From positions 310,001 to 374,000 of the forward strand of contig CAVWQI010000008.1 of the NCBI GenBank assembly GCA_963757185.1: 64,000 nt of DNA. Direction: 5' to 3'. Position 1 is the stretch's first letter. Every line of letters begins with the position of its first letter. The translations under genes were made by a program, and so were the position numbers. This DNA is from JAQBQB01 sp963757185. GTDB lineage: Bacteria; Gemmatimonadota; Gemmatimonadetes; Gemmatimonadales; Gemmatimonadaceae. The notes beneath the pieces were generated by a model. It was not told the origin of the DNA. It was given only the letters and a program-made list of their open reading frames with translations, and did no database searches. Below, one piece after another: positions 40,496-49,540 of this stretch.

Positions 40496-41083
40496 ATGGG
40501 CGCGACTCTCCCCCGCCGGTTGATGACCGATTCTCCGGGACTCGCTTCGCGCGCGAACGACGCCATCGGCTTCGACGACGTCGTCCGCCGCGCGCAATCG
40601 GGCGACGTCGCGGCGTTCGAGTCGCTGTACCGCGCCCACGCGCCTGCCATCTACCTCCTCTGCCACCGCATGACCGGCGACGAGCGCGACGCTCGCGAAC
40701 TGACGCAGGACGCATTCGTGCGGGCGTGGCAGCGCCTGCCATCGTTTCGCGGCGAGAGCGCCATCGGAACGTGGCTGCATCGACTGGCGGTAAACGTCGT
40801 CCTCAATCGATTCCGCACGGAGCGACGGCGAGAGCTCGCTCCGCTTTCCGACGACATTCCCGCGCCGCGAACCGCGGGCTCCGCACTTGGCGCGGACGAC
40901 CGCATCGACCTCGATGCGGCGATCGGCCAGCTCCCCAAGGGTGCTCGCACGGTGTTCGTCCTTCACGACTTGTGCGGCTATTCCCACGACGAGATCGCCG
41001 AGATGACCGGCATCGCCGCGGGGACGGCCCGCGCTCAACTCTGGCGCGCCCGCCGCGCGTTGGTCTCGCTTCTCGCCCCATGA
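40496..41083 (+). CDS. ECF-family RNA polymerase sigma factor
   Basis: A 195-residue sigma factor: region 2 with LLCHRMTGDERDARELTQDAFVRAWQRL and FRGESAIGTWLHRLAVNVVLNRFR (about 55-105), region 4 with LPKGARTVFVLHDLCGYSHDEIAEMTGIAAGTARAQLWRARRAL (about 145-190). ATG 40496 and 40523 are both possible. It overlaps the anti-sigma gene by four bases (ATGA). This is the second such module in the window. Confidence 0.93.
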   Translation: MGATLPRRLMTDSPGLASRANDAIGFDDVVRRAQSGDVAAFESLYRAHAPAIYLLCHRMTGDERDARELTQDAFVRAWQRLPSFRGESAIGTWLHRLAVNVVLNRFRTERRRELAPLSDDIPAPRTAGSALGADDRIDLDAAIGQLPKGARTVFVLHDLCGYSHDEIAEMTGIAAGTARAQLWRARRALVSLLAP

Positions 41084-41787
41084 CGAATCTTCCCGCCCCT
41101 GCCAATCATCTGTCCGAGGAAGAGCGGCAACGCGCCGCCGACGGCACGTTGGGCGCCGCCGATCGCGCGCGCGTCGACGCACACCTCGGTGTGTGCCGCG
41201 ACTGCGCCACCGACGTCGCTCGCCTCACCGCGCTCATGAATCGAATCGACGAATCGAGGCGCGCCGTCACGACGAGGCCGCTGGCGCCCGAGCTTGAAGG
41301 AGTGTGGCCGCGAATCCGACAACAGATCGAGAGCGGGAAGGTTGTCGCGTTCGATTCCGAGGAGCCGGCGACGACGTCGTGGCGCCTGCGCGTGGATCCA
41401 TGGGTGATCGGCGTCGCCGCGTCCGTCGCGGCGATCACCGCGCTCACGGTGATCCAGATCGTTCCGCCGATCGTCCGATCCGCGCTGACAAGCGGAGTGA
41501 GTGCGGTAGTGGCGGACAGCGCGTTTCGCTTCGCCGACGACTCGATCGAGAGCTATCGCGAAGAGGCGGACCGACTGCTCGACGAGCTCAAGCTGCAACG
41601 CGCGCAGCTCGCGCCCGAGACGCGGGCGGCGATCGACGACGATCTCGAGACCGTCGACCTCGCGATCACCGAGCTCCAGGCGGCCGTCGCGCGCGATCCG
41701 CGAAACCCGGCGCTTCGCACGATGCTCGCGTCGTCGTATCGTCAGAAGCTGGACGTCCTGAAGAAAATCAGCAACGCGAGCGGCTGA
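41080..41787 (+). CDS. Zinc-finger anti-sigma factor
   Basis: A 235-residue membrane protein. The zinc motif is HLGVCRDC (about residues 32-39), the single membrane helix near 110-130 (WVIGVAASVAAITALTVIQIV) is followed by a long helical coil with YREEADRLLDELKLQRAQL. It should bind the sigma factor encoded by the preceding overlapping gene. It ends at a TGATG junction with the next gene. Confidence 0.87.
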   Translation: MTNLPAPANHLSEEERQRAADGTLGAADRARVDAHLGVCRDCATDVARLTALMNRIDESRRAVTTRPLAPELEGVWPRIRQQIESGKVVAFDSEEPATTSWRLRVDPWVIGVAASVAAITALTVIQIVPPIVRSALTSGVSAVVADSAFRFADDSIESYREEADRLLDELKLQRAQLAPETRAAIDDDLETVDLAITELQAAVARDPRNPALRTMLASSYRQKLDVLKKISNASG

Positions 41788-42674
41788 TGATCCGCCGACC
41801 GCCGTGCGTGCTGACCCTCATCGCTTGTTGCGCCGTCGCAGGCGTAGCCGGCGGGCAACGGGTGCCGCCGCCGAGAGTCTTGGGCGCGCGCGCCGCCACG
41901 CCCGACGTCGGCATCAAGATCTTCGTTCCCACGGGCTCTGTGCGCTTGATCGCCTGGGATCGCGACTCGATCGTCGTGCGCGGCCGCGCGGCCGCCACCG
42001 GCCGTTTTTTCTTCATGCGCGGGGAGACGAACGCCTCGTACAAGCTTGGCATCGAGACGCGAAGGGCCGACGGGCCCCAGGATCCATCTGACTTGGTGAT
42101 CTACGTCCCGCGCCGTGCCGAGGCGTCCGTGAAGTCGGTGGATGCGACGATCACGAGCGACGGCGTCGGCGGGTGGTTCTATTCGGTGTCCGGCGCGATT
42201 CGTCTTTCCGGCGACGCCGAGCACGTCGACGCCGAATCGATCCGCGGCGACGTGGACCTCGACGTCACGTCGATGCTCGTGAAGGCGCGCACGGGACGCG
42301 GGCACGTAACCGTCCGTGGATCGCCCGAGGACGTCGACGCGTCGACGATCAGCGGGCCGCTCGACGTGACGTCGCCGGCGATCCAGCGCGGCCGATTCAG
42401 CTCGGTCACGGGCAACGTTCGCTACGCCGCGAATCCCTCGCCGGGGAGCGTGTTCGATTTCTCTGATCACGCGGGCGCGGTCGAGGTGTATCTGCCGCGT
42501 TCGGCCTCGAGCCGCCTCGACCTGTCGACGGTGACGGGGGCGATCCAAAACACGCTGAACGAGATGCGCCCCGCGTCGGCGGGCAATCAAACGCTCACGG
42601 TGCGCCTCGGCGCGGGCCAGGCACACATGACTGTCCGGACGTTCAAGGGAGTGATTCGACTTCTCCCTCGGTGA
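41787..42674 (+). CDS. DUF4097-like beta-repeat protein
   Basis: A 295-residue exported protein with a signal peptide (CVLTLIACCAVAGVAGGQ). The body is a series of short parallel strands of the DUF4097/right-handed-helix type: EASVKSVDATITSDGVGG, GAIRLSGDAEHVDAESIRGDVDLDV, ARTGRGHVTVRGSPEDVDASTISGPLDVTS and RLDLSTVTGAIQNTL. Such proteins often accompany sigma/anti-sigma pairs; the function is unknown. Last gene of the operon starting at 39997. Confidence 0.85.
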   Translation: MIRRPPCVLTLIACCAVAGVAGGQRVPPPRVLGARAATPDVGIKIFVPTGSVRLIAWDRDSIVVRGRAAATGRFFFMRGETNASYKLGIETRRADGPQDPSDLVIYVPRRAEASVKSVDATITSDGVGGWFYSVSGAIRLSGDAEHVDAESIRGDVDLDVTSMLVKARTGRGHVTVRGSPEDVDASTISGPLDVTSPAIQRGRFSSVTGNVRYAANPSPGSVFDFSDHAGAVEVYLPRSASSRLDLSTVTGAIQNTLNEMRPASAGNQTLTVRLGAGQAHMTVRTFKGVIRLLPR

Positions 42675-42700
42675 ACGTCCTGCGCGAGGGAGCTCGAGTC

Positions 42701-45376
42701 TCAGTCTTCGCGCAACGCGGCTACCGGATCGACGCGCGCCGCGCGGCTCGCCGGCGACCAAGCCGCACCCAGGCCGACCGCCACGAGCACGACCGCCGAG
42801 GTCGCGAGCGTCGCCGGATCGTTCGCTTTGATGTCGTAAAGGAACGACGTGACGAGACGCGTCGCTGTCGCCGAGAGAGCCAGGCCGACGATCGCGCCGA
42901 CGATCACGATGGCGGCGACCTCCCTGAGCACCATCCGGATCACGCGCCCCCGCTCCGCGCCGAGCGCGATCCGCACGCCGATCTCACTGCGTCGCCGGGC
43001 GACCGTGTAGGACATGACGCCGTAGAGTCCGATGGCCGCGAGCACGAGGGCGAGCGCGCCGAAGAACCCCGATAGCATCGCGATCGCCCGGGCAAGGGTC
43101 GTCGAATCGTCGATCTGTCGCTCGATGGTGGTCAACGACAAGCTGACCTTCGGGTTCACGTCGACGAGGGCCGCGGTGACGCTCGTCGCCACCGAGGAGA
43201 TCGATCCGTTCGCGACGATCTCGAACTCACGCGTGCTGACGTTCGCATCCCGCTGGTGATCCGGAACGAAGACGATCGGCGGCGCGGTATCGCGCAGCGT
43301 GTTGTACTTCGTGTCGCCGACCACGCCAACGACCTCGATCGGGTCGCTCCACGTCTTTCCATCCTGGATTCGGAAGCGCCGGCCGATTGCCGGAGCCGCG
43401 CCAAAGAATTTCTGCGCCATCGCCTGGCTCACGATGGCAACTCGGGCGGACCCGGCACCGTCGCGGTCGTCGAAGTCCCGTCCGGCGCGCAGCGGAATTC
43501 CCATCGTCGTGAAATAGCCGCCGCTCACCGCGTTCATCCACGACAGCGCGTCGTCCTCCGACTTCGGCGCGAATCCGTCCGTTTGCAACACCTCGTTCCA
43601 CGACATCGACCCGATCGGCGTCAGCCTCGAGACGCTCGCGCTCGTCACGCCGGGGATGGCGCGCACTCGGTCGAGCATTTGCCCGAAGAGGGCGAGACGC
43701 TCATCGTCCGGCACGCGCGTGTCGAGCACGTCGGCCGCAACCAGCAGGACACCCTCGCGGCGGAAGCCGGGGTTCAACGTGCTCAGATTGCGCCAGCTTC
43801 CGATCAGCAACCCCGCTCCGGTCAGGAGTACGAGGGAGAGCGCGATCTGCGCCACGACGAGCGCCTTCGCGACGCGAAAACGCGAAGGTCCATCGGTGAG
43901 GCCGCGGCCGTGCGCCCGCATCGCCGTCTGCGGGTCGACTCGCCCGGCCGACCACGCCGGGACGAGACCAAAGATCAACCCGGTCAGCGTCGCGACGCCG
44001 ATGGTAAACGCCAGGACGCGGCCGTCCAACGCGAGATCGAGCGACACCACGTCGCCGCGGCGAGAGAGAAGTCCGACGAGCAACCGGCTTCCCCAGAACG
44101 CGAACGCGCTCCCAAGGCCCGCGCCGAGAGTGGAGAGCAAGAGGCTTTCGGTCACGAGCTGGCGAGTCAGGCGTGCGCGTCCAGCGCCAAGTGCGAGACG
44201 AACCGCCATCTCGCGACGGCGCGTTGCCGCCCGGGCGAGGAGCAGGTTCCCGACGTTCGCGCAGGCGACGGCGAGGACCAGTCCGACGATGATCATCAAC
44301 ACGTAGAGCGCTTTCTTATATGTGGAGCGAAGATCGGAGAATCCTTTTGCCGCCGGCGCGACGGTAAAGGCGGAGCGCTTGTACTGGGCCGTCGCTTCCA
44401 CCGGCCAGTTCGGGGGCAGCGTGGCGTCGACGATGGCCGGCGCGAGCGTCGCGAAGCGCGCCCGGATCTGCTCCGGTGTGACGTTCTCCTTCGGCCGGCC
44501 GACGATCTGCAGGTACCAACTGCTGCGACGATCGAGCTCGGTGGCGGCGCCCTGGACGACAGCCTCCGAGCACAGCGGCGCGAAGATTTGCGGATGAGCG
44601 CCGACGCTCATGCCGAAGAATCGTGAATCGGCGACGCCGACGATCGTGAACGGATGCGAGCTCAGCGACAGCGTCCTGCCAATCGCCTCGGGGCTTGCGG
44701 CGTACTCACTCCGCCAGAACGCATCGCTCAGCACGACGATGCCCGGGCATCCACGGTAGTCGTCGGTCTTGGCGAGCAGGCGTCCGGACTCGGCTCGAAC
44801 GCCGAGCGTCGAAAAGTATTCGCCGCTTACATAACTGCCTTCGACGCGACGCGCCTCACCGCCCGCGGCGAGGTTGAACCGGCGCGACGCGAACGCGAAC
44901 ACGCCGTCGAACATGTCCTGCCGGTCGCGGATGGCTTCCCACAGCGGGTTGGTGAAGATGTCGTTGTGGTTTCGCACGACCATCATCAACTCTTCGGGGT
45001 GCGAGACCGGGAGCGACTTCAGCATGACAGCGTCGACGATGCTGAAGATCGCTGTGTTCGCACCGATTCCGAGCGCGATGGACAGGATGGCCGCGGCGGC
45101 AAACGCGGGCGCTTTGCGCAACGATCGCGTCGTGTAGCGAAGATCACCCGCGATGGTATCCAGCCATCCGAACAGCTCGCGGTGTCGCGTTCGTTCGGCG
45201 TGCTCGGCGACGTGGCCGAAGCGCCGCCGTCCTTCGCGCCGTGCGTTCTCCGGCGACATCCCCGAGGCGATCAGTTCGTCCGCTCGCTCGGCGATGTGAA
45301 ACTCGAGCTCGCGATCGATGTCCCGCGAGACGTCGTCGGAACGCAAATGATTGCGGAGACGGGAGAACCACGACAT
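42701..45376 (-). CDS. ADOP-family ABC transporter permease (duplicated FtsX/MacB)
   Basis: An 891-residue permease of the acidobacterial-type duplicated orphan permease family. A short helical prefix (DVSRDIDRELEFHIAERADELIASGMSPENARREGRRRFG, about 12-50) precedes two MacB periplasmic domains and FtsX segments; helix 1 is AAAAILSIALGIGANTAIFSIVDAV near 95, and the C-terminal FtsX block has VLAAIGLYGVMSYTVARRRSEIGVRIALGA. No ATPase gene is adjacent. ATG 45376 lies six bases after a CCGGAG site and 17 bases after the PadR gene. Its cargo is unknown. Confidence 0.92.
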   Translation of the reverse strand: MSWFSRLRNHLRSDDVSRDIDRELEFHIAERADELIASGMSPENARREGRRRFGHVAEHAERTRHRELFGWLDTIAGDLRYTTRSLRKAPAFAAAAILSIALGIGANTAIFSIVDAVMLKSLPVSHPEELMMVVRNHNDIFTNPLWEAIRDRQDMFDGVFAFASRRFNLAAGGEARRVEGSYVSGEYFSTLGVRAESGRLLAKTDDYRGCPGIVVLSDAFWRSEYAASPEAIGRTLSLSSHPFTIVGVADSRFFGMSVGAHPQIFAPLCSEAVVQGAATELDRRSSWYLQIVGRPKENVTPEQIRARFATLAPAIVDATLPPNWPVEATAQYKRSAFTVAPAAKGFSDLRSTYKKALYVLMIIVGLVLAVACANVGNLLLARAATRRREMAVRLALGAGRARLTRQLVTESLLLSTLGAGLGSAFAFWGSRLLVGLLSRRGDVVSLDLALDGRVLAFTIGVATLTGLIFGLVPAWSAGRVDPQTAMRAHGRGLTDGPSRFRVAKALVVAQIALSLVLLTGAGLLIGSWRNLSTLNPGFRREGVLLVAADVLDTRVPDDERLALFGQMLDRVRAIPGVTSASVSRLTPIGSMSWNEVLQTDGFAPKSEDDALSWMNAVSGGYFTTMGIPLRAGRDFDDRDGAGSARVAIVSQAMAQKFFGAAPAIGRRFRIQDGKTWSDPIEVVGVVGDTKYNTLRDTAPPIVFVPDHQRDANVSTREFEIVANGSISSVATSVTAALVDVNPKVSLSLTTIERQIDDSTTLARAIAMLSGFFGALALVLAAIGLYGVMSYTVARRRSEIGVRIALGAERGRVIRMVLREVAAIVIVGAIVGLALSATATRLVTSFLYDIKANDPATLATSAVVLVAVGLGAAWSPASRAARVDPVAALRED

Positions 45377-45393
45377 GTCGCGCTCCGGACGTG

Positions 45394-45729
45394 TCAGGTG
45401 TACTTGAGTACGCGCGTCACGCCGTCGCGAAGCCGCGCCCAACTTTCTTCTTCCACCTGGAGCTGCTTCCGTCCGGCCGCGGTAATGGTGTAGAACCGCG
45501 CCTGCCGATTCTTTTCCGTCGCGCCCCATTCGGCGCGAAGCCACCCGTCCTGCGTCATGCGGTGGAGCGCGGGGTAGAGCGAGCCCTCCTCGACCCGGAG
45601 TTGGTCGGCCGACGCGCGATGGATGGCCGAGGTGAGTGCGTACCCATGCAAGCGCCCCTGCGCGGCGAGTATGCGCAGGACGAGGAGCGCGAGCGTGCCT
45701 TGCAGGATGTCGTTTCGTTGGCGCGGCAT
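45394..45729 (-). CDS. PadR-family regulator, paired with ADOP permease
   Basis: A 111-residue winged-helix regulator: LQGTLALLVLRILAAQGRLHGYALTSAI and RVEEGSLYPALHRMTQDGWLRAEWG, the classical PadR signature, with a C-terminal helix for dimerisation. It is followed 17 bp later by the permease it probably controls. A perfect palindrome starting 11 bases upstream of its ATG (45740-45755) overlaps a TATACA-like hexamer. Confidence 0.95.
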   Translation of the reverse strand: MPRQRNDILQGTLALLVLRILAAQGRLHGYALTSAIHRASADQLRVEEGSLYPALHRMTQDGWLRAEWGATEKNRQARFYTITAAGRKQLQVEEESWARLRDGVTRVLKYT

Positions 45730-45739
45730 GAAGCCAAAC

Positions 45740-45755
45740 TAGCTATGTATAGCTA
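45740..45755 (-). promoter_or_regulatory. Perfect palindromic operator before padR
   Basis: TAGCTAT-GT-ATAGCTA has perfect 7-bp arms around two bases, centred 19 bases upstream of the padR ATG at 45729. On the minus strand the centre reads CTATACATAG, i.e. a TATACA-like -10 within the palindrome. Such ATGTAT-centred palindromes are the usual PadR target, so autorepression at the core promoter is likely. There is no clear -35 at normal spacing. Confidence 0.7.
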
Positions 45756-45953
45756 ACTCGGTCAACGTCGACCCACTGCTGCGCACGAATCGCGATCGTT
45801 CGGGCGCACCAGGTCTCGATGCGTCAGTGACGGTCCGGCAAACGCCCGGTGCCGCGATCGGGCCGTCGCAAACTGTTTCGCGGCGCGTTGACCACACGCG
45901 GCGGGCGGCTCGACGCCCGGCGCTTGCGCCGCGGCAGTTCGCGCGGTAACCTC

Positions 45954-45970
45954 CCCTCTAACACAGAGGG
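45954..45970 (+). promoter_or_regulatory. 6-bp hairpin covering the Shine-Dalgarno site of the second padR
   Basis: CCCTCT-AACAC-AGAGGG forms a perfect stem whose right arm contains the GAGGG ribosome site nine bases before ATG 45980. It could be an operator or a structure that sequesters translation initiation. Confidence 0.5.
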
Positions 45971-45979
45971 ATAGCGAGA

Positions 45980-46327
45980 ATGCTCGATTCTGACGGCGGG
46001 CTGGTCCGGGGGACGCTCGACCTCCTCGTGCTGAAAGCGCTGATGTGGGGGCCGCGCCACGGCTACGCCGTCGCCGAGTGGGTGAAGACGGTGACGGAAG
46101 GGGAGCTGCTGGTGGAGGAGGGGCCGCTGTACACCGCGCTCCATCGCCTCGAAAAAAACGGCTGGCTGTCCGGCGAGTGGGGCTACTCGGACAACAACCG
46201 GCGCGCGAAGTACTACCAGCTCACACGCACCGGCCGAGCGCAGCTGCGCGCTCAAGTGAGCTCGTGGGAGCGGTACGCGCGCGCCGTCGGGCGAGCCGTT
46301 GCCGCCGTGTCGCCGGAAACGGCCTGA
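45980..46327 (+). CDS. PadR-family regulator, second module
   Basis: A 115-residue winged-helix regulator: VRGTLDLLVLKALMWGPRHGYAVAEWV and LVEEGPLYTALHRLEKNGWLSGEWGYSDNNRRAKYYQLT. It is divergent from the other padR by 250 bp and immediately precedes a second ADOP permease, which starts four bases after its stop. The HTH is intact. It probably controls the adjacent permease. Confidence 0.95.
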   Translation: MLDSDGGLVRGTLDLLVLKALMWGPRHGYAVAEWVKTVTEGELLVEEGPLYTALHRLEKNGWLSGEWGYSDNNRRAKYYQLTRTGRAQLRAQVSSWERYARAVGRAVAAVSPETA

Positions 46328-46331
46328 CACC

Positions 46332-49085
46332 ATGCGCCGAGTGTTCCGACTTCCCGCCAATCGCGCGCGTCTCGCGCACGAGGTCGATGAGGAGCTTGCC
46401 TTCCATCTCGAGACGCGCGTGTCGCAACTGGTGGCGCGCGGGATGTCGCCGGATGCCGCGCGACGCGAAGCCGAGCGGCAGTTCGGCGACCTCGAATCCG
46501 TGCGAAGCTCGTGCGTCACGATGGACGAGCAACGGGAGCTATCGACGCGACGCGCGAACTTCGTGAGCGACCTGACCCAGGATCTGGCGTTCACGGTGCG
46601 GACGCTCCGGCGAAATCTCGGATTCACGTTCCTTGTAGTCGGCGCGTTGGCGATCGGCATCGGCGCGAACACAGCGATCTTCGGAATGGTCGACGCGGTG
46701 TTCGTGCGCGGTTTGCCTGTGCCGCATCCTGATGCGCTCGTCGCCGTGGGCGATCCGACGCGCGTCAATTCCTATTCGACCGGAACGCCGCGCACCGATC
46801 TGCTGTCCGCGCCGGTGTACCGCGCGGTGCGCGACAACAACACCGTGTTCACCGGCGTTCTGGCGTCCGGCAAGACGGATCGTCTCGACGTCCGAGTCGG
46901 CGGCGGAGAGCTCGAGCATCCGCGGGGAAGGTTCGTCTCCGGGAACTACTTCTCAGTGCTCGGCATCTCGGCCTCGATCGGAAGAGTGTTCGACGCCAGC
47001 GCCGATTCGGTCACCAGCGGCGCCGCGCCGCTCACGATCAGCTACGGATACTGGCAGCGTCGCTTTCACGGCGATCGCGGCGTCATCGGCCAGAACGTCA
47101 CCATCGACGACGCACGCTTCACCATTGTCGGCGTCGCCCCTCCGTCGTTCACCGGCGAAATCGTCGAGCAACGGGCCGACGTCTGGATTCCGCTTGGGAT
47201 GCACGACGTGATGCGCCCGCACTCGCCGCTGCTGCGCGACCCGTTCACGAGCTGGCTGTTGTTGCTCGGCCGCCTCAAGCCGGAGGTCACGACGGCACAG
47301 GCGCGAGCCGAGGTGGGGCCGCTCGTCATGAGGAGCATTCTGGCGAACGTCAACGCGAAGGTCGCTTCGGAGTTGAACGCCGATCATCCCAAGATGTACG
47401 TGTCCTCAGGCGCCAAGGGCTTTTCCAGAGTCCGCGAGACGTTCGAAGCGCCGCTTAAGACGCTGATGATCGGCGTGGCGCTTCTGCTCGGGATCATCTG
47501 CGCCAACGTGGCGAACCTGCTTCTCGCGCGCGCGATCGCTCGCGGCCGGGAGATGTCGGTGCGGCTGGCCCTCGGAGCGAACCGGACTCGCCTCGTCCGG
47601 CAACTGTTGACCGAGGCCGCGGTGCTCTCGATCGTGAGCGCCGCCGCCGGTCTGTTGGTCGCGCGCGGAGCAAGCCGGTGGTTGATCACGCTCGCGGCGG
47701 GCGGCGCGGCGACGAGCGTCGTGGGAGGCGGACTGAGTCCCACCGTTCTGGCCTTTACGCTTGGCGTCTCGGTCGTCGCGGTCGGAGTGTTCGGCTTGGC
47801 GCCCGCGCTGCACGCGACGCGAATCGACCTGGCGACGTCGATGCGCGCGGGGGCCCAGGCCGTCACCGGCTCGGCTCCCGGTTTCCGCGGCCGACGGCGC
47901 CCGCTTGGCAGCTTGCTCATCGTGGGGCAGGTATCGCTCTCCGTCGTGTTGCTGGTCGGCGCCGCGATCCTGACTCGGAGCCTGAGCAACTTGCAGTCGG
48001 TGGACGTCGGCTTCGATCGAGATCATCTCGTCATCGCCGATCTCGACATCAACGCTCGAGGCTACGTCGGCACGCCGCTCGCCAACCTCGTGCACTCGTT
48101 GCGCGAACGCGTCGCGGCGATCCCGGGCGTCAGGGACGCGACCTTCTCTGAAAACGGAATCTTTTCGGGGAGCGATTCACACACGTCGATCGAGGTGCCG
48201 GGATTCACCGCGCGCACCGCCGACGATACGATGATCGCCTACGACAACGTGGGCGCCGGCTACGCGCATGCCATCGGCGCGCGCATCGTCGCAGGACGCG
48301 ATCTGCAGTCGAGCGACGAAAACAAGCCAGCCCGCACGGCGCTGGCGACGCGCGGGCTCGTCGATTTCTACTTTCCTCATCAGGACGGGATTGGCAAGTA
48401 CATCCGTTTCAGCGACTCCCTCGACGTGCGAATCGTCGGGGTGATCGCCGACGCGCGCGATCATCGGCTGACGGGAGCGGTCGATCGCCGGTTGTACTTC
48501 CCCTACGTGCACACCGACACGAACTCCTCCCAACTCGGCAACCCCGGCGCGCTGCGCCTCGAGGTCCGCACGGCCGGCGACCCGTCGGCGGTCGTCGATC
48601 AGATTCGCAAGGCGATCGTCGCGGTCGATGCGTCGCTTCCCATCGACGGTATCGATCCGCTTCCGCACCTCATCACGAGCCAGATTCGGCAGGAGATTCT
48701 GCTCACCCAGTTGGCAACGGCGTTCGGCGTGTTGGCGCTCGCGTTGGCCGCCATCGGCCTGTACGGCGTGATGAGCTATTCAGTCGCGCGGCGCTCGCGC
48801 GAGATGGGTCTCCGCACGGCGCTCGGCGCACAACGCGGAGACGTCATGCGCCTCGTGTTGACCAATGCGCTGGCGCTCGTGCTTTCGGGGCTCGTCGTGG
48901 GGTTGCCGCTCGCCTTGGCGATGACCCGGCTGCTCAAATCGCAGCTGCACGGCGTGGGTACCGCCGACCCAGGCTCGATCGCGCTTGCTGTCGTCGTATT
49001 GGTCGCCAGCGCAATCGTTGCGGCGCTCGTGCCGGCGGTTCGCGCCACCCGCGTGGCGCCCAGCATCGCCCTCAGAGAGTCGTGA
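46332..49085 (+). CDS. ADOP-family ABC transporter permease, second copy
   Basis: A 917-residue permease like the other copy: ANRARLAHEVDEELAFHLETRV prefix (about 7-30), helix with VVGALAIGIGANTAIFGMVDAVFV near 95, MacB-type periplasmic domains, ALLLGIICANVANLLLARAIARGREMSVRLALGANR near 385 and a terminal ALAAIGLYGVMSYSVARRSREMGLRTALGAQRGD. ATG 46332 is preferred because a longer start would overlap padR by 29 bases. Again no ATPase gene adjoins it. The low identity between the two copies suggests an old divergence rather than a recent duplication. Confidence 0.92.
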   Translation: MRRVFRLPANRARLAHEVDEELAFHLETRVSQLVARGMSPDAARREAERQFGDLESVRSSCVTMDEQRELSTRRANFVSDLTQDLAFTVRTLRRNLGFTFLVVGALAIGIGANTAIFGMVDAVFVRGLPVPHPDALVAVGDPTRVNSYSTGTPRTDLLSAPVYRAVRDNNTVFTGVLASGKTDRLDVRVGGGELEHPRGRFVSGNYFSVLGISASIGRVFDASADSVTSGAAPLTISYGYWQRRFHGDRGVIGQNVTIDDARFTIVGVAPPSFTGEIVEQRADVWIPLGMHDVMRPHSPLLRDPFTSWLLLLGRLKPEVTTAQARAEVGPLVMRSILANVNAKVASELNADHPKMYVSSGAKGFSRVRETFEAPLKTLMIGVALLLGIICANVANLLLARAIARGREMSVRLALGANRTRLVRQLLTEAAVLSIVSAAAGLLVARGASRWLITLAAGGAATSVVGGGLSPTVLAFTLGVSVVAVGVFGLAPALHATRIDLATSMRAGAQAVTGSAPGFRGRRRPLGSLLIVGQVSLSVVLLVGAAILTRSLSNLQSVDVGFDRDHLVIADLDINARGYVGTPLANLVHSLRERVAAIPGVRDATFSENGIFSGSDSHTSIEVPGFTARTADDTMIAYDNVGAGYAHAIGARIVAGRDLQSSDENKPARTALATRGLVDFYFPHQDGIGKYIRFSDSLDVRIVGVIADARDHRLTGAVDRRLYFPYVHTDTNSSQLGNPGALRLEVRTAGDPSAVVDQIRKAIVAVDASLPIDGIDPLPHLITSQIRQEILLTQLATAFGVLALALAAIGLYGVMSYSVARRSREMGLRTALGAQRGDVMRLVLTNALALVLSGLVVGLPLALAMTRLLKSQLHGVGTADPGSIALAVVVLVASAIVAALVPAVRATRVAPSIALRES

Positions 49086-49158
49086 GCTGCTCCGGCTCAC
49101 CAACGACGCCGGTATGTCGTATGTTGAGCCGTACAACACGTCCCTCAGGGAGCCGCTC

Positions 49159-49434
49159 ATGCCGACGCCACGCGAAGATGTCGAGCGCAGCATTGCTCGT
49201 GCAATGGTCGATCAGTGGAACCCTCTCGGTCTGGGCGTGACGGCGGAGCCGCAGCACGAGTACGACCGATTCGCGCACGAGGTGTACAGCCTGCTGGCGC
49301 GCGGGGCGTCGGACATGCAGATCGCGCGTTTCCTGCACCGCGTCGAACGCGACGAGCTTGGGCACCCGGAGCTCGCAAATGTCGAGTTGAGGCCGTTGCT
49401 GACGACGCTGAGGGCGTTGGAGCGCACGATCTGA
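49159..49434 (+). CDS. Small conserved-looking protein (DUF1871-like pattern)
   Basis: A 91-residue protein; ATG 49159 follows AGGGAG. The pattern MVDQWNPLGLGV, EYDRFAHEVYSLLARGASDMQIARFLHRVERDELG resembles DUF1871-type domains, in which a WDPLG-like motif is followed by a helical pair. That resemblance is by eye and not certain. It stands between the permease and an epimerase gene without overlap. Confidence 0.6.
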   Translation: MPTPREDVERSIARAMVDQWNPLGLGVTAEPQHEYDRFAHEVYSLLARGASDMQIARFLHRVERDELGHPELANVELRPLLTTLRALERTI

Positions 49435-49540
49435 CGAGGAACGCAGGACAGGGTCCGTCGCGTGTAAGTCTTTCGTGTGGGCGCTTTCGCCCCCAGCACA
49501 TGGCTACAAGGTTCTGAACGACTCGAGCGGCGAGGCGTTC

